In this document: in pieces, positions 1 through 8,117 of the stretch
Layout: every line of letters starts with the position of its first letter
Position numbering within the stretch: the stretch's first letter is position 1
NCBI RefSeq assembly: GCF_009849585.1
Contig: NZ_VCRN01000023.1
Location: 1 to 64,000 of the forward strand
DNA: 64,000 nt
DNA from: Bacillus sp. ZZV12-4809
Lineage (GTDB): Bacteria; Bacillota; Bacilli; Bacillales; Cytobacillaceae
Reading direction: 5' to 3'
Notes under the pieces: model-generated
What the model was told of the DNA's origin: nothing
Seen by the model: only the letters and a program-made list of their open reading frames with translations
Database searches by the model: none
Translations under genes and position numbers: made by a program

Positions 1-171
1 TATTAGCCCCGGTTTCCCGGAGTTATCCCAGTCTTACAGGCAGGTTGCCCACGTGTTACTCACCCGTCCGCCGCTGACTTCAGGGAGCAAGCTCCCATCA
101 GTCCGCTCGACTTGCATGTATTAGGCACGCCGCCAGCGTTCGTCCTGAGCCAGGATCAAACTCTCCATATA
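1..171 (-). rRNA. 16S ribosomal RNA, 5' end (partial)
   Basis: Read on the minus strand, the edge sequence contains the universal 16S 5' motif AGAGTTTGATCCTGGCTCAG at 145-164, followed by the V1 region and the conserved GGCGGACGGGTGAGTAA stretch. The mature 5' end is placed near 171 by analogy with E. coli numbering, where AGAGTTTGAT starts at position 8. Only about 170 bases are inside the window; the rest of the gene lies to the left. The V1 loop is of Bacillus type. Confidence 0.97.
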
Positions 172-242
172 AGAGTTGATATAGCTCGATTGTCTTTTCA
201 AAAAAGACTAATGATTAAACGTTGACGTTTCTGTTTTGTTTA

Positions 243-258
243 GTTTTCAAAGAACTAA
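243..258 (-). promoter_or_regulatory. rRNA leader boxA-like antitermination element
   Basis: On the minus strand the leader reads AGTTCTTTGAAAACTA, the usual Bacillus rRNA-leader sequence containing a boxA-like TTCTTTGA core. It sits between the promoters and the 16S gene, where Nus-factor antitermination elements are expected. Confidence 0.55.
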
Positions 259-292
259 TATGCTAACTTCTTTCGAAGTGACAACGATATTC

Positions 293-321
293 ATCTTATC
301 ATCTTTCCTTGTAGAAGTCAA
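293..321 (-). promoter_or_regulatory. rRNA operon proximal promoter (P2)
   Basis: On the minus strand TTGACT (316-321) and TAAGAT (293-298) are separated by 17 bases. This is a good sigma-A promoter about 120 bases upstream of the 16S gene. Together with the distal promoter it gives the tandem arrangement usual for Bacillus rrn operons. Confidence 0.8.
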
Positions 322-411
322 CAAGTTTTTTACCTTTTTCTATTTGATAGATCCAAGCAAATTATAAGTTTTTTCTTTACCGCTGAGCGAAACCTCTTAG
401 CGACAAAGACT

Positions 412-441
412 ATCTTACAATAATTCAATACCTATAGTCAA
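412..441 (-). promoter_or_regulatory. rRNA operon distal promoter (P1)
   Basis: On the minus strand TTGACT (436-441) and TAAGAT (412-417) are separated by 18 bases. Both hexamers are identical to those of the proximal promoter, which supports a tandem rrn promoter pair. Confidence 0.7.
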
Positions 442-508
442 TACTTTATTTTAAAAAATTGCATGCAACATATTTTTTCTAAAACTATGCGCATGCATCT
501 TTTCTTCT

Positions 509-1447
509 TTAGAGAATATACCTCTTCATCCATGCTTCAATTATGTCCAGCATTTCTGCGCTCAATGGATTTGAAAGACTTCTTTTATAAATTGACTTTA
601 GCTTTATCATAGAAGTTTCTTCTTCCTGTTCTCTAAGAAGGTGGTTCATATTCGAAACATTATAGCTTTCAGCAGGGCCATTCACCTTTTCAGCAAAAAG
701 ATGGACATGCCTAGGATCCACTTGAACATCTTTATTACCGGTAATCGAAAGAACAGGACATGTAATTGCAGCCAAATCTTCTTCTATATTATATTTAAAG
801 TGCTCTCTTGCCCATTTTGCATTGATCTTTGTAAATCCTTTTTTCATCACTGCCGCTTCTGAGTCCATCATTTCATTGAAAAGCTTCTTTTGTTTGGATG
901 CTGTATTTGTATGAACTTTTAAAGCTCGAAGAATAAATCCATTAACACCCTTCAGCCTTTCAACTTCCTCTTCCAGCAGCTTTACTTGCAGCTCAGAAGC
1001 TTCCCTGACATTCATCGCGTGACCGGCAAGGAGGATAATTCCCGCAGCTTCTGCACTTCTATTAATAGGAGGAATTAAAGTACACCCTTCACTGTGTCCC
1101 AGCAAAAAAATTCTTTCAGGGTCGATTTCCGGCATTTCGCGGACTGCCTTCACTGCAGCAATCCCGTCGTTTACTAAATCCCACATACCTGTTTCATAAA
1201 AATCGCCGCCGCTCTCACCGGCTCCCCGCTTATCATATCTTAGAACAGCCACTCCGGCGGATGCAAAAAACTCAGCGAACAGTTTATAAGCATTCATCTG
1301 CATAACCTTCGCATTGCCGTCCCGGTCAACAGGGCCTGAACCATGAATGATAATAACAAGGGGAAGCTTCCCTTCTGACTCCTTAGGTAAACTTATGGTC
1401 CCCTTTATATCTACATCTGTATTAAGTACGATCTCGCGTTCCTTCAT
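509..1447 (-). CDS. alpha/beta hydrolase (serine hydrolase, S33-like)
   Basis: A cytoplasmic alpha/beta-hydrolase fold enzyme of about 312 residues, probably an esterase or peptidase-like hydrolase of unknown substrate. Visible motifs: the oxyanion segment HGSGPVDRDGN near residue 35, the nucleophile elbow GHSEG with Ser about 119, a likely acid in GNKDVQVDP, and the catalytic His in NMNHLL near the C terminus. The reading frame is open upstream to a TTG, but the ATG at 1447 follows a GGGGGT ribosome-binding site and is preferred. It is a single gene, with the rRNA operon downstream on the same strand. No membrane segment or signal peptide is visible. Substrate cannot be inferred from context. 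Confidence 0.85.
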   Translation of the reverse strand: MKEREIVLNTDVDIKGTISLPKESEGKLPLVIIIHGSGPVDRDGNAKVMQMNAYKLFAEFFASAGVAVLRYDKRGAGESGGDFYETGMWDLVNDGIAAVKAVREMPEIDPERIFLLGHSEGCTLIPPINRSAEAAGIILLAGHAMNVREASELQVKLLEEEVERLKGVNGFILRALKVHTNTASKQKKLFNEMMDSEAAVMKKGFTKINAKWAREHFKYNIEEDLAAITCPVLSITGNKDVQVDPRHVHLFAEKVNGPAESYNVSNMNHLLREQEEETSMIKLKSIYKRSLSNPLSAEMLDIIEAWMKRYIL

Positions 1448-1574
1448 TACGAGTACCCCCAATTAATGACTTCATATATGAGACGTTTACTTATAAAAAT
1501 CGTTCAGTTTTTTTATTATTTTTTTGAGGCAATACTAAGAGCAAGTCTTATTTGTATTAGAAAGGGCTGATTTT

Positions 1575-1901
1575 ATGCCAAGGAAAGCAGCATCAGCAAA
1601 CAGCGGAGAAGAGACGGAGAAGGATAGTCCAGCACCACCAAATACACCTGCCAAAAACAGCGAGGATGAAGTAAGCAAACTAAATAGGATGTTAGCTTCT
1701 GTGTTAAATTATCTATCAGATGATGAAGTAGAAGAAATTGATATCGAGTATTTGCTTGCAAATACGGAAGGCCTCCGGGAATGGTGGGATCGATTCAGGG
1801 AAAACAATAAGAAACAAATCGAGGAAGAAATTAAGAATTCACTTGGCTCATTATCACTTGAGGAGCTCGAGAGTATTCGGGAACAAATTAAGAGTAAATA
1901 G
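1575..1901 (+). CDS. hypothetical acidic protein, 108 residues
   Basis: I do not recognise a family. The N-terminal ~35 residues are low-complexity and polar (Ser, Glu, Lys, Pro). The rest looks helical and acidic, with LNRMLASVLNYLSDDEVEE in the middle and a C-terminal SLEELESIREQIKSK helix. No signal peptide, membrane span or cysteine is present, so it is probably a small soluble cytoplasmic protein. A GAAAGGG element 7-9 bases upstream supports the start. It is transcribed divergently from the hydrolase and ends in a clear terminator, so it looks like a genuine monocistronic gene. Confidence 0.6.
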   Translation: MPRKAASANSGEETEKDSPAPPNTPAKNSEDEVSKLNRMLASVLNYLSDDEVEEIDIEYLLANTEGLREWWDRFRENNKKQIEEEIKNSLGSLSLEELESIREQIKSK

Positions 1902-1913
1902 CTTTACCATTAA

Positions 1914-1950
1914 AAAGGACTCAGTTGCCTAAAGCACCCGAGTCCTTAAT
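1914..1950. terminator. terminator hairpin between convergent genes
   Basis: Arms AAGGACTC and GAGTCCTT flank a short loop, followed by TTAATTATTTATT. It can serve both the 108-residue gene (+) and the HxlR regulator (-). Confidence 0.75.
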
Positions 1951-1953
1951 TAT

Positions 1954-2289
1954 TTATTGTTCCACAAGCTCTTTGCCTGTTAATTCAATATGTCCTTCTC
2001 CCCAGTTGCACATTGCGTCCAGGATGGGGCGAAGAGACCATCCGTAATCTGTTAAAGAATAGATAACCTTTGGAGGAACTTGATCAAAAACAGCACGGTT
2101 TACTACGCCATCCGCTTCAAGCTCGCGCAGCTGCTGGGTCAGCATCTTTTGTGTAATCCCCGGCATAAGCCGCTTAAGTTCGCTAGTTCGCTTTTCACCT
2201 TTAATTAAATGACACATGATGACCACTTTCCACTTTCCGCCAATCACATCTAATGTTGCTTCTACCGGAATATTATAAGCCAACTTCAT
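1954..2289 (-). CDS. ytcD: HxlR-family transcriptional regulator (YtcD-like)
   Basis: A 111-residue winged helix-turn-helix regulator of the HxlR family. The family signature [15 protein letters not shown] and the recognition region [29 protein letters not shown] are intact. HxlR proteins bind as dimers to operators near their own promoter and often sense electrophiles or redox changes, sometimes through a conserved N-terminal Cys. Here there is no N-terminal Cys; visible cysteines are in IMCHL and DAMCNW. It is divergent from an MFS pump and an aldo-keto reductase, the same trio as ytcD / ytbD / ytbE of B. subtilis, so it most likely represses that pair. The symbol is by analogy of family and context. 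Confidence 0.85.
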   Translation of the reverse strand: MKLAYNIPVEATLDVIGGKWKVVIMCHLIKGEKRTSELKRLMPGITQKMLTQQLRELEADGVVNRAVFDQVPPKVIYSLTDYGWSLRPILDAMCNWGEGHIELTGKELVEQ

Positions 2290-2303
2290 TCCCCCTCTTT
2301 TTT

Positions 2304-2350
2304 ATAGGTACTAAAAAGTGCCTACATTACTTTAAAGTGCGTACTGTTCT
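2304..2350. repeat. direct repeat copy 1, candidate HxlR operator
   Basis: This 47-base element is repeated almost identically at 2412-2459. It contains the shared core CATTACTTTAAAGT and a GTAC-containing dyad. Its position, immediately upstream of the regulator start codon, suggests an operator. Operator function is inferred. Confidence 0.55.
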
Positions 2351-2411
2351 TTTTGATTCATGCCATCCATAATAGCATAAGGAAGCATAAAACAAAATGG
2401 TGAAAATGACC

Positions 2412-2459
2412 ATAGGTTACTTTTTAGTGCCTGCATTACTTTAAAGTACGTACTGTTCA
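2412..2459. repeat. direct repeat copy 2, candidate HxlR operator
   Basis: Second copy of the 47-48-base direct repeat in the divergent region between the HxlR gene and the MFS gene. It contains the perfect palindrome AGTACGTACT. Copy 1 lies 108 bases away. Confidence 0.55.
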
Positions 2460-2571
2460 CCATGCTTGGCATGCTTCATACTAACATTCACTAAGACTGA
2501 ATAGCCAAGGCGCCTGGCTGGGATGTCTTTGCTCCATCCGATACTTTTAATATAAGGAGGATTCATATCCA

Positions 2572-3774
2572 ATGAGTTCTATTGCTATAAATGCACAAAA
2601 AGAAAAAGGCGGCACCTTTGCCCTGCTTGCACTCGCAATCAGCGCATTCGGGATTGGCACTACAGAGTTTGTACCTGTTGGGCTGCTGTCGACCATTTCA
2701 GGTGATATAGGAATTTCCATTACTTTGGCCGGTTTATTAATTTCCTGCTATGCCATGGGAGTTGCCATTGGAGCGCCTGTATTAACTGCTTTAACCAGTA
2801 AAATGAACAGAAAGTCTTTGCTCATGTCATTAATGGTTTTGTTTATCATCGGAAATTCAGTCGCAGCCCTGTCCACCTCTTTTTCTCTTTTGCTGGCTGC
2901 ACGTTTTATTACTGCTTTTTCACACGGCATCTTTTTCTCAATCGGCTCGACCATAGCAGCTGATTTAGTTCCTGAGAATAAACGTGCCAGTGCGATAGCT
3001 TTTATGTTCACCGGTTTAACTGTCGCAACTGTGACAGGCGTCCCGCTCGGAACATTTATCGGGCAGACGTTCGGCTGGAGAGCTACATTCTGGGGCGTGG
3101 CGCTGCTTGGGGTAATTGGAATTATCGCCAGTTCCATATTAGTTCCTAAAGACCTTGAGCAAGCACCCGCTTCTAAGTTCAGTGAACAGCTGAAAATTTT
3201 AAGCAGCGGAAGACTGCTTTTAGCATTTAGCATCACCGCATTGGGATATGGCGGCACATTTGTTGCTTTTACCTATTTGACTCCGCTTCTCGAAGATGTA
3301 ACAGGGTTTAGCCCAAAATGGGTCAGCATCATTCTTCTTGCTTACGGAGTGGCCGTGGCGATTGGCAATGTGCTTGGCGGAAAAGCTTCTGACAAAAATC
3401 CATTAAAAGCATTGCTTTGGATGTTTACTCTGCAAGCCATTATTCTGGGCCTGCTCACCTTTGCCGCACCTTTTAAAATCCTTGGACTTATTGCTATTTT
3501 TCTAATGGGCTTATTTGCTTTCATGAATGTGCCAGGTCTTCAAATTTTAGTGGTAAACCTGGCTGAAAAATATGTACCTTCAGCTGTCAATGTGGCTTCC
3601 GCATTAAATATCGCAGCTTTTAATATCGGGATTGCTATCGGCTCATTTGCAGGCGGACTGATTGTCGACTCTATCGGCTTGATTCACACTCCGTGGATTG
3701 GCGGAGTAATGGTGCTTGGGGCCGTAATCCTGACAGGAAGACTAAAGAAACTTGAAACAAATCAAACTAACTAA
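2572..3774 (+). CDS. ytbD: MFS efflux transporter, DHA1 family (YtbD-like)
   Basis: A 400-residue polytopic membrane protein with about 12 hydrophobic segments, the size and organisation of DHA1-type drug:H+ antiporters of the AraJ/YdhP kind. The N-terminal helix FGIGTTEFVPVGLL and the loop 2-3 motif-A-like SKMNRKSLL are typical. It probably exports a small toxic compound. The AAGGAGG site 12 bases before ATG fixes the start. It is followed after 21 bases by an aldo-keto reductase, and the HxlR regulator is divergent. The set looks like a detoxification operon with export plus carbonyl reduction, and the context matches ytbD in B. subtilis. Substrate unknown. Confidence 0.85.
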   Translation: MSSIAINAQKEKGGTFALLALAISAFGIGTTEFVPVGLLSTISGDIGISITLAGLLISCYAMGVAIGAPVLTALTSKMNRKSLLMSLMVLFIIGNSVAALSTSFSLLLAARFITAFSHGIFFSIGSTIAADLVPENKRASAIAFMFTGLTVATVTGVPLGTFIGQTFGWRATFWGVALLGVIGIIASSILVPKDLEQAPASKFSEQLKILSSGRLLLAFSITALGYGGTFVAFTYLTPLLEDVTGFSPKWVSIILLAYGVAVAIGNVLGGKASDKNPLKALLWMFTLQAIILGLLTFAAPFKILGLIAIFLMGLFAFMNVPGLQILVVNLAEKYVPSAVNVASALNIAAFNIGIAIGSFAGGLIVDSIGLIHTPWIGGVMVLGAVILTGRLKKLETNQTN

Positions 3775-3795
3775 TTAATTAAGGAGTGTCTTAAT

Positions 3796-4629
3796 ATGAA
3801 TAACCTATCTTTATCAAGTACTGCAGCACTTGCCAATGGAGTAAAAATGCCAAGGATCGGTCTTGGTGTATTTAAAGTGGAAAAGGAAGAAGAACTAATA
3901 ACAGCTGTTAAATCAGCAATTGAGATTGGATATAGAAGCATCGACACAGCTTCCATATACGGCAACGAGGAATGGGTTGGGGAAGCTATCCGCCAGTCTG
4001 GCATAAATAGAGAGGATATCTTTGTCACTTCAAAAGTCTGGAACGCCGACCAGGGCTATGAAGCAACACGTAAGGCGTTTAACAGCTCATTGAAGAAAAT
4101 GGGACTTGAATATCTTGATCTTTATTTGATCCATTGGCCTGTTGAAGGGAAGTACACAGAAACTTGGAGAGCATTGGAAGACCTATATAAAGAAGGAAAA
4201 ATCAAAGCAATTGGCGTCAGCAACTTTCAGATCCACCATTTAGAAAATCTATTGGAAACTGCTGAGATCAAACCAATGATTAACCAAATTGAATTGCACC
4301 CGAAATTGGCACAGGCTGAACTGCGTGCTTTTGCCGCTAAACATGATATGCACATTGAAGCATGGGCTCCACTTATGCAAGGCGGGTTGTTTGAAAATGA
4401 GATCCTGAAGGGACTTGCTGAAAAACACGGTAAATCCATTGCGCAAATTGTCCTGAGATGGCACCTGCAAAACGGCATTATTGTTATTCCTAAATCAACA
4501 AAGCCTAAACGCATTAAAGAAAATGCAGATTTATTTGGCTTTGAACTATCTCAGCAAGATATGGACTTGATTGATTCTTTAGATGAACATCTGCGTGTTG
4601 GACCAGATCCCGACAATTTTGATTTCTAA
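3796..4629 (+). CDS. ytbE: aldo/keto reductase (YtbE-like)
   Basis: A 277-residue NADPH-dependent carbonyl reductase of the AKR superfamily, cytoplasmic (beta/alpha)8 barrel. The catalytic tetrad is visible: Asp in SIDTASIYGNE, Tyr in the same segment, Lys in VTSKVWN and His in YLIHWP. The nucleotide-binding motif IPKSTKPKRIKEN lies near the C terminus. The length is normal for AKR5-type enzymes such as YtbE and YvgN, which reduce methylglyoxal and other aldehydes. It probably reduces reactive carbonyls and is co-transcribed with the upstream MFS pump, with a good RBS (AAGGAGTG). Confidence 0.9.
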   Translation: MNNLSLSSTAALANGVKMPRIGLGVFKVEKEEELITAVKSAIEIGYRSIDTASIYGNEEWVGEAIRQSGINREDIFVTSKVWNADQGYEATRKAFNSSLKKMGLEYLDLYLIHWPVEGKYTETWRALEDLYKEGKIKAIGVSNFQIHHLENLLETAEIKPMINQIELHPKLAQAELRAFAAKHDMHIEAWAPLMQGGLFENEILKGLAEKHGKSIAQIVLRWHLQNGIIVIPKSTKPKRIKENADLFGFELSQQDMDLIDSLDEHLRVGPDPDNFDF

Positions 4630-4673
4630 TATAGAAGTTTTTAGATAGGGAGCTTGAAGCTTCTTTCTAACAT

Positions 4674-4710
4674 TGAAAAAGCAGGGACTCCCCTGCTTTT
4701 TTTCAATTTA
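4674..4710. terminator. bidirectional terminator
   Basis: GCAGGG-ACTC-CCCTGC stem flanked by A-run and T-run, so it can terminate both ytbE (+) and the histidine kinase gene (-). The kinase stop codon lies inside the T-rich tail. Confidence 0.8.
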
Positions 4711-6348
4711 TTCAATTGTTTTTAAAAGCGGCAAAGCAATATCTATTAAAGTACCTTCACCAATCTTACTTTTATATACAATAGTTCCATTATGCTGCTT
4801 GATGATCTTATGGCAAATCATAAGTCCGAGCCCCGTCCCTTTTTCTTTTAATGTATAAAAAGGTTCACCGAGTCTCGTCAGAAATTCGTCAGGTATTCCA
4901 CAGCCCTGGCCCTGAAATGAGACAATACATTCCCCATCATTATTACTCCTTAGGGAAATCTCAATATCTCCTCCATTATCCATAGCTTCCATTGCGTTTT
5001 TTAAGATGTTCAAAAGAACCTGTTTGATTTGATTTTTTTCGCACGAGATCAAAAATACACCATCAGTAAAATGCAGCTTAAACTGAATACCGTTCATATT
5101 TGCCTGAGGGGATAATAACTCGACTGTATTTACTATGATATCCTTTAAATCTGCAGTTTCCATTTTAATCGCCTGCGGTTTTCCTAGAGAAAGCATTTCA
5201 GTAGTGATATTTTCTATGCGCTCCAGCTCGCTCAGCAGTAATTCATTAATTTGGCTATTGTCACTTCTATAAAGCTGAAGGAAACCTTTGATGGTTGTAA
5301 GCGGGTTTCTGATTTCATGGGCAACCCCGGCTGCAAGCTCCCCGACAATAGATAATTTCTCAGATTGCAAAAGAAATTCCTCTGCCTTTTTCCGTTCAGA
5401 TATATCCCTGCTAATCATAACAACATGCTCGATTACACCCTTTTGGCCTTCAACAGGCATACTCCTTGACTCAAATTCAATCCAGTGGCCATTTCTGTGT
5501 CTTAATCGGAACTCCATTGTCATTTGTTCATTATGTTCAAATATCCATTGCATGCCTTCACGGAACTTCTCCGCCTCATCAGGATGAATAACAATATCTA
5601 TTTCCATATCTTGCAGTTCCATTACTTTATAACCCAAAACAAACTCATGAGACGGAGATAAATAACTGAAACTTCTATTCCTGCCCATAACTGCGATAAG
5701 GTCTGAAGTATTCTCAGCAATTAAACGGTATTTAGACTCACTTTCTTCCAGCGTCATTTCCATCCGCTTTTTTTCTGTGATAATTCGAATCAGCTTTTCA
5801 TAGGACTCAATAAGCAAACTCCCAACTATGACACCAAGCCCCACAAACAGAAGATATTCCAGATGAAAAATCGGCCTGTCTCTAAAAACGTTAAAAATGA
5901 TCGGTACCGTTATAATATAAACAATACAATAAGCACCATATAACATGGCTGTTTTTCTAACTGCCTTATGGTACTGGGCATATCTATGTACAACAATAAA
6001 AGCAAGCAAAATAAGCAGTAACCCTACTATGGCAGGCAGCCAATTCTCACTGACTGCAAGCCTCGTGACAAGTGCAATAATTGCGGTAATTACCCCTGCT
6101 CCCGGCCCCAAATAGGAAAATACCAAAATCAAAATGGCATAGCGAATATCATAGCTATAGCCCTGCTCATTAAAAGATAAACCCACTAGAATGACAGAAA
6201 TAATTCCTGCATACACCCCACCCAAGAGATGGAGATCCTTAAGGGGTTTATGACTGATAAAAGAACGAAGAATTAAAGGCACACTGACCAATAATGAAAA
6301 AATGGAGAGATTGACAATGTAGTCTAATAGTATCAAGGAGGCTCCCAC
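4708..6348 (-). CDS. membrane PAS histidine kinase, 5TMR-LYT / sporulation-kinase type
   Basis: A 546-residue sensor kinase. Residues ~5-185 form five or six membrane helices with the LytS/YhcK-type 5TM receptor look (LGGVYAGIISVILVG, SYLGPGAGVITAIIALVTR). A PAS domain occupies ~200-320 and ends in the PAC segment ISRDISERKKAEE. The HisKA box is AHEIRNPLTTIKG near 340, the site of autophosphorylation. The HATPase has the N box NQIKQVLLNILKNAMEAM and G boxes GQGCGIPDEF and GTGLGL. No response regulator is adjacent, typical of orphan phosphorelay kinases such as KinB/KinE types. The first codon is GTG at 6348 with weak RBS; a TTG at 6336 preceded by GGTGGGAG is an alternative. The ligand is unknown. 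Confidence 0.85.
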   Translation of the reverse strand: MGASLILLDYIVNLSIFSLLVSVPLILRSFISHKPLKDLHLLGGVYAGIISVILVGLSFNEQGYSYDIRYAILILVFSYLGPGAGVITAIIALVTRLAVSENWLPAIVGLLLILLAFIVVHRYAQYHKAVRKTAMLYGAYCIVYIITVPIIFNVFRDRPIFHLEYLLFVGLGVIVGSLLIESYEKLIRIITEKKRMEMTLEESESKYRLIAENTSDLIAVMGRNRSFSYLSPSHEFVLGYKVMELQDMEIDIVIHPDEAEKFREGMQWIFEHNEQMTMEFRLRHRNGHWIEFESRSMPVEGQKGVIEHVVMISRDISERKKAEEFLLQSEKLSIVGELAAGVAHEIRNPLTTIKGFLQLYRSDNSQINELLLSELERIENITTEMLSLGKPQAIKMETADLKDIIVNTVELLSPQANMNGIQFKLHFTDGVFLISCEKNQIKQVLLNILKNAMEAMDNGGDIEISLRSNNDGECIVSFQGQGCGIPDEFLTRLGEPFYTLKEKGTGLGLMICHKIIKQHNGTIVYKSKIGEGTLIDIALPLLKTIE

Positions 6349-6437
6349 CCATATAGAGAAATTCTTAATATTCTTTCTTTATCATAAACCAGAGCTGATG
6401 ACCTTTCCACTACTATTTTAAGACCCGCAAAGGGATA

Positions 6438-6477
6438 TAAAAAAAGGCCAATCCATGCAAGGATAGGCCTTTTTTGC
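6438..6477. terminator. bidirectional terminator
   Basis: AAAAAAGGCC ... GGCCTTTTTT stem with A- and T-runs immediately downstream of the PhnA-like gene. It is followed on the minus strand by the upstream region of nothing that reads in, so it mainly serves the PhnA-like gene. Confidence 0.75.
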
Positions 6478-6818
6478 TACACTTTCTTCACAAACTCTGA
6501 CTTCAGCTTCATAGCACCAAAACCATCGATCTTACATTCAATATCATGATCACCATCCACAAGGCGAATATTTTTCACCTTGGTTCCAATCTTAATAACA
6601 GAAGACGTGCCTTTCACCTTAAGATCTTTAATGACTGATACTGTATCTCCATCTTTAAGTACATTCCGATTTGAATCCTTAATTATTTTTTCTTCCTCAA
6701 GACTGGTAATTTCGGATTCAGCTGTCCACTCATGTGCACACACAGGACATACTAAGAGCAGCCCGTCCTCGTACGTATACTCCGAACTGCATTTTGGGCA
6801 ATTAGGCAAGCTAGACAT
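6477..6818 (-). CDS. PhnA/YjdM-like zinc-ribbon protein
   Basis: A 113-residue cytoplasmic protein with an N-terminal zinc ribbon ([13 protein letters not shown] then CPVCAHEW, four Cys) and the C-terminal PhnA beta domain ending LKSEFVKKV. The family was named for linkage to phosphonate use in E. coli, but no phosphonate genes are nearby, and the actual function is unsettled. A GGAGG element overlaps a first in-frame ATG at 6833, so the second ATG (6818) is the likely start, giving the usual family length. Single gene with its own terminator. Confidence 0.85.
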   Translation of the reverse strand: MSSLPNCPKCSSEYTYEDGLLLVCPVCAHEWTAESEITSLEEEKIIKDSNRNVLKDGDTVSVIKDLKVKGTSSVIKIGTKVKNIRLVDGDHDIECKIDGFGAMKLKSEFVKKV

Positions 6819-7425
6819 TTCGTTTTCCTCCATTGATATGTATATTTTTCTGTTCTGTCATGTAATGACAGCCCAAATCTTAACGAATGCTATTACGTTA
6901 AATAAGACATAAGCAGATAAACTTACAATACTCAGCACTCGCTCAGTTAGCGAAAACTGCTGGACTCCATTTCCGCCTTCCATACATATATAACTCGGTC
7001 TATATTGTAATGCAAGCTATTATTTTTCCCAGATTCGGCCCTCTGACTACCGGATTTCAGCATTCTGTGTCTGAAGTTGACATTTTATCTTTTCAATCAA
7101 ACGTTTGATTGACCTATTTTGCAGGAATATCGATTTTTTTTAGCCAAAGAGGGAATAATAAGTTAATGTGGACCAGCTGCTGTTTTAACTTATGCTTAAT
7201 CACATTCTCAATTATAAACTTAAAACTTATATTAGTTGAGATTGGCACAGGCAAAAAAAGGGTAATAAAAAAAATAAAGAGTTATACTGAGGTTAACGGA
7301 ATTAAGACTGCCACTCCGTAGTGGTTAAACCTTATAAAAAAAGCTGAATTAATGTTGACATCTTATTTTGTCATATACTCTTTCCGCTCCCCAACTGAAA
7401 AGGAGCAAATTTCACAGCTTTCCCC
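6819..7425. other. about 600-base intergenic region without a supported gene
   Basis: A 70-codon frame at 7109-7321 has no ribosome-binding site and unconvincing composition. The one clear element is the palindrome at 7093-7112. The rest is AT-rich with no recognisable RNA family. Confidence 0.5.
7093..7112. repeat. dispersed palindrome, copy 1
   Basis: Perfect 20-bp palindrome TCAATCAAACGTTTGATTGA. Identical copies occur at 16590, 36483, 36777 and 50338, and a variant at 57310, all intergenic. It looks like a protein-binding site, but the protein is not identifiable from the window. Confidence 0.8.
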
Positions 7426-7454
7426 TTGACAAAAAAAACATGGTATATGATAAT
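7426..7454 (+). promoter_or_regulatory. ahpC sigma-A promoter
   Basis: TTGACA (7426-7431), 17-base spacer and GATAAT (7449-7454) precede ahpC by about 86 bases. The PerR box follows directly downstream, overlapping the expected start of transcription, as is normal for repression. Confidence 0.75.
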
Positions 7455-7464
7455 TATTACCGAA

Positions 7465-7479
7465 TTAGAATTATTATTA
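7465..7479. promoter_or_regulatory. PerR box upstream of ahpC
   Basis: TTAGAATTATTATTA matches the PerR consensus TTATAATNATTATAA at 13 of 15 positions. AhpCF is a classical PerR regulon member in Bacillus, so peroxide-inducible derepression is expected. Confidence 0.75.
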
Positions 7480-7539
7480 AATAGTTCGCTATTTAATTAA
7501 TAATCAAATCACCCAACCATTTTAAGGAGGAATTTAATC

Positions 7540-8103
7540 ATGGCATTAATCGGTTCAGAAGTACTACCATTCTCAGCAAAAGCTTACCATAACGGTGATT
7601 TCATCGATGTTACTGAAGAAAACTTCAAAGGAAAGTGGAGCGTTGTTTGCTTCTATCCAGCAGATTTCACATTCGTATGCCCGACTGAATTAGAAGACCT
7701 TCAAAATGAATATGCAACTTTAAAAGATATGGGAGCAGAAGTTTATTCTGTTTCAACAGATACTCACTTTACCCATAAAGCATGGCATGATAACTCAGAA
7801 ACAATCAACAAGATTGAATATGTAATGATTGGTGACCCTAACCAAAGAATTTCCCGCAACTTCGAAGTTCTAAACGAAGAAGACGGACTTGCAGAACGCG
7901 GAACATTCATCATCGACCCAGATGGCATCATCCAAACAGTTGAAATTAACGCTGGCGGAATTGGCCGTGACGCAAGCCAGGTTGTAAGCAAGCTTAAAGC
8001 AGCTCAATATGTACGCAACAACCCAGGTGAAGTTTGCCCGGCTAAGTGGAAAGAAGGATCTGAAACACTTAAGCCAAGCCTTGATCTAGTAGGTAAAATC
8101 TAA
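7540..8103 (+). CDS. ahpC: alkyl hydroperoxide reductase subunit C (peroxiredoxin)
   Basis: A typical 2-Cys peroxiredoxin of 187 residues that reduces H2O2 and organic peroxides in the cytoplasm. The peroxidatic Cys is in [12 protein letters not shown] near residue 47 and the resolving Cys in GEVCPAKW near 166. The arginine-containing active-site region and the C-terminal YF-like extension are of the AhpC1 type. An AAGGAGG RBS precedes ATG. ahpF follows 14 bases downstream, and its product recycles AhpC with NADH. The upstream promoter carries a PerR box. Family length and organisation are normal. Confidence 0.97.
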   Translation: MALIGSEVLPFSAKAYHNGDFIDVTEENFKGKWSVVCFYPADFTFVCPTELEDLQNEYATLKDMGAEVYSVSTDTHFTHKAWHDNSETINKIEYVMIGDPNQRISRNFEVLNEEDGLAERGTFIIDPDGIIQTVEINAGGIGRDASQVVSKLKAAQYVRNNPGEVCPAKWKEGSETLKPSLDLVGKI

Positions 8104-8117
8104 GGAGTACGATAATC

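Noticed and set aside
7109-7321. 70-codon frame in the region upstream of ahpC
   Set aside because: No ribosome-binding site and unconvincing, Lys/Ile-rich tail in AT-rich intergenic DNA.
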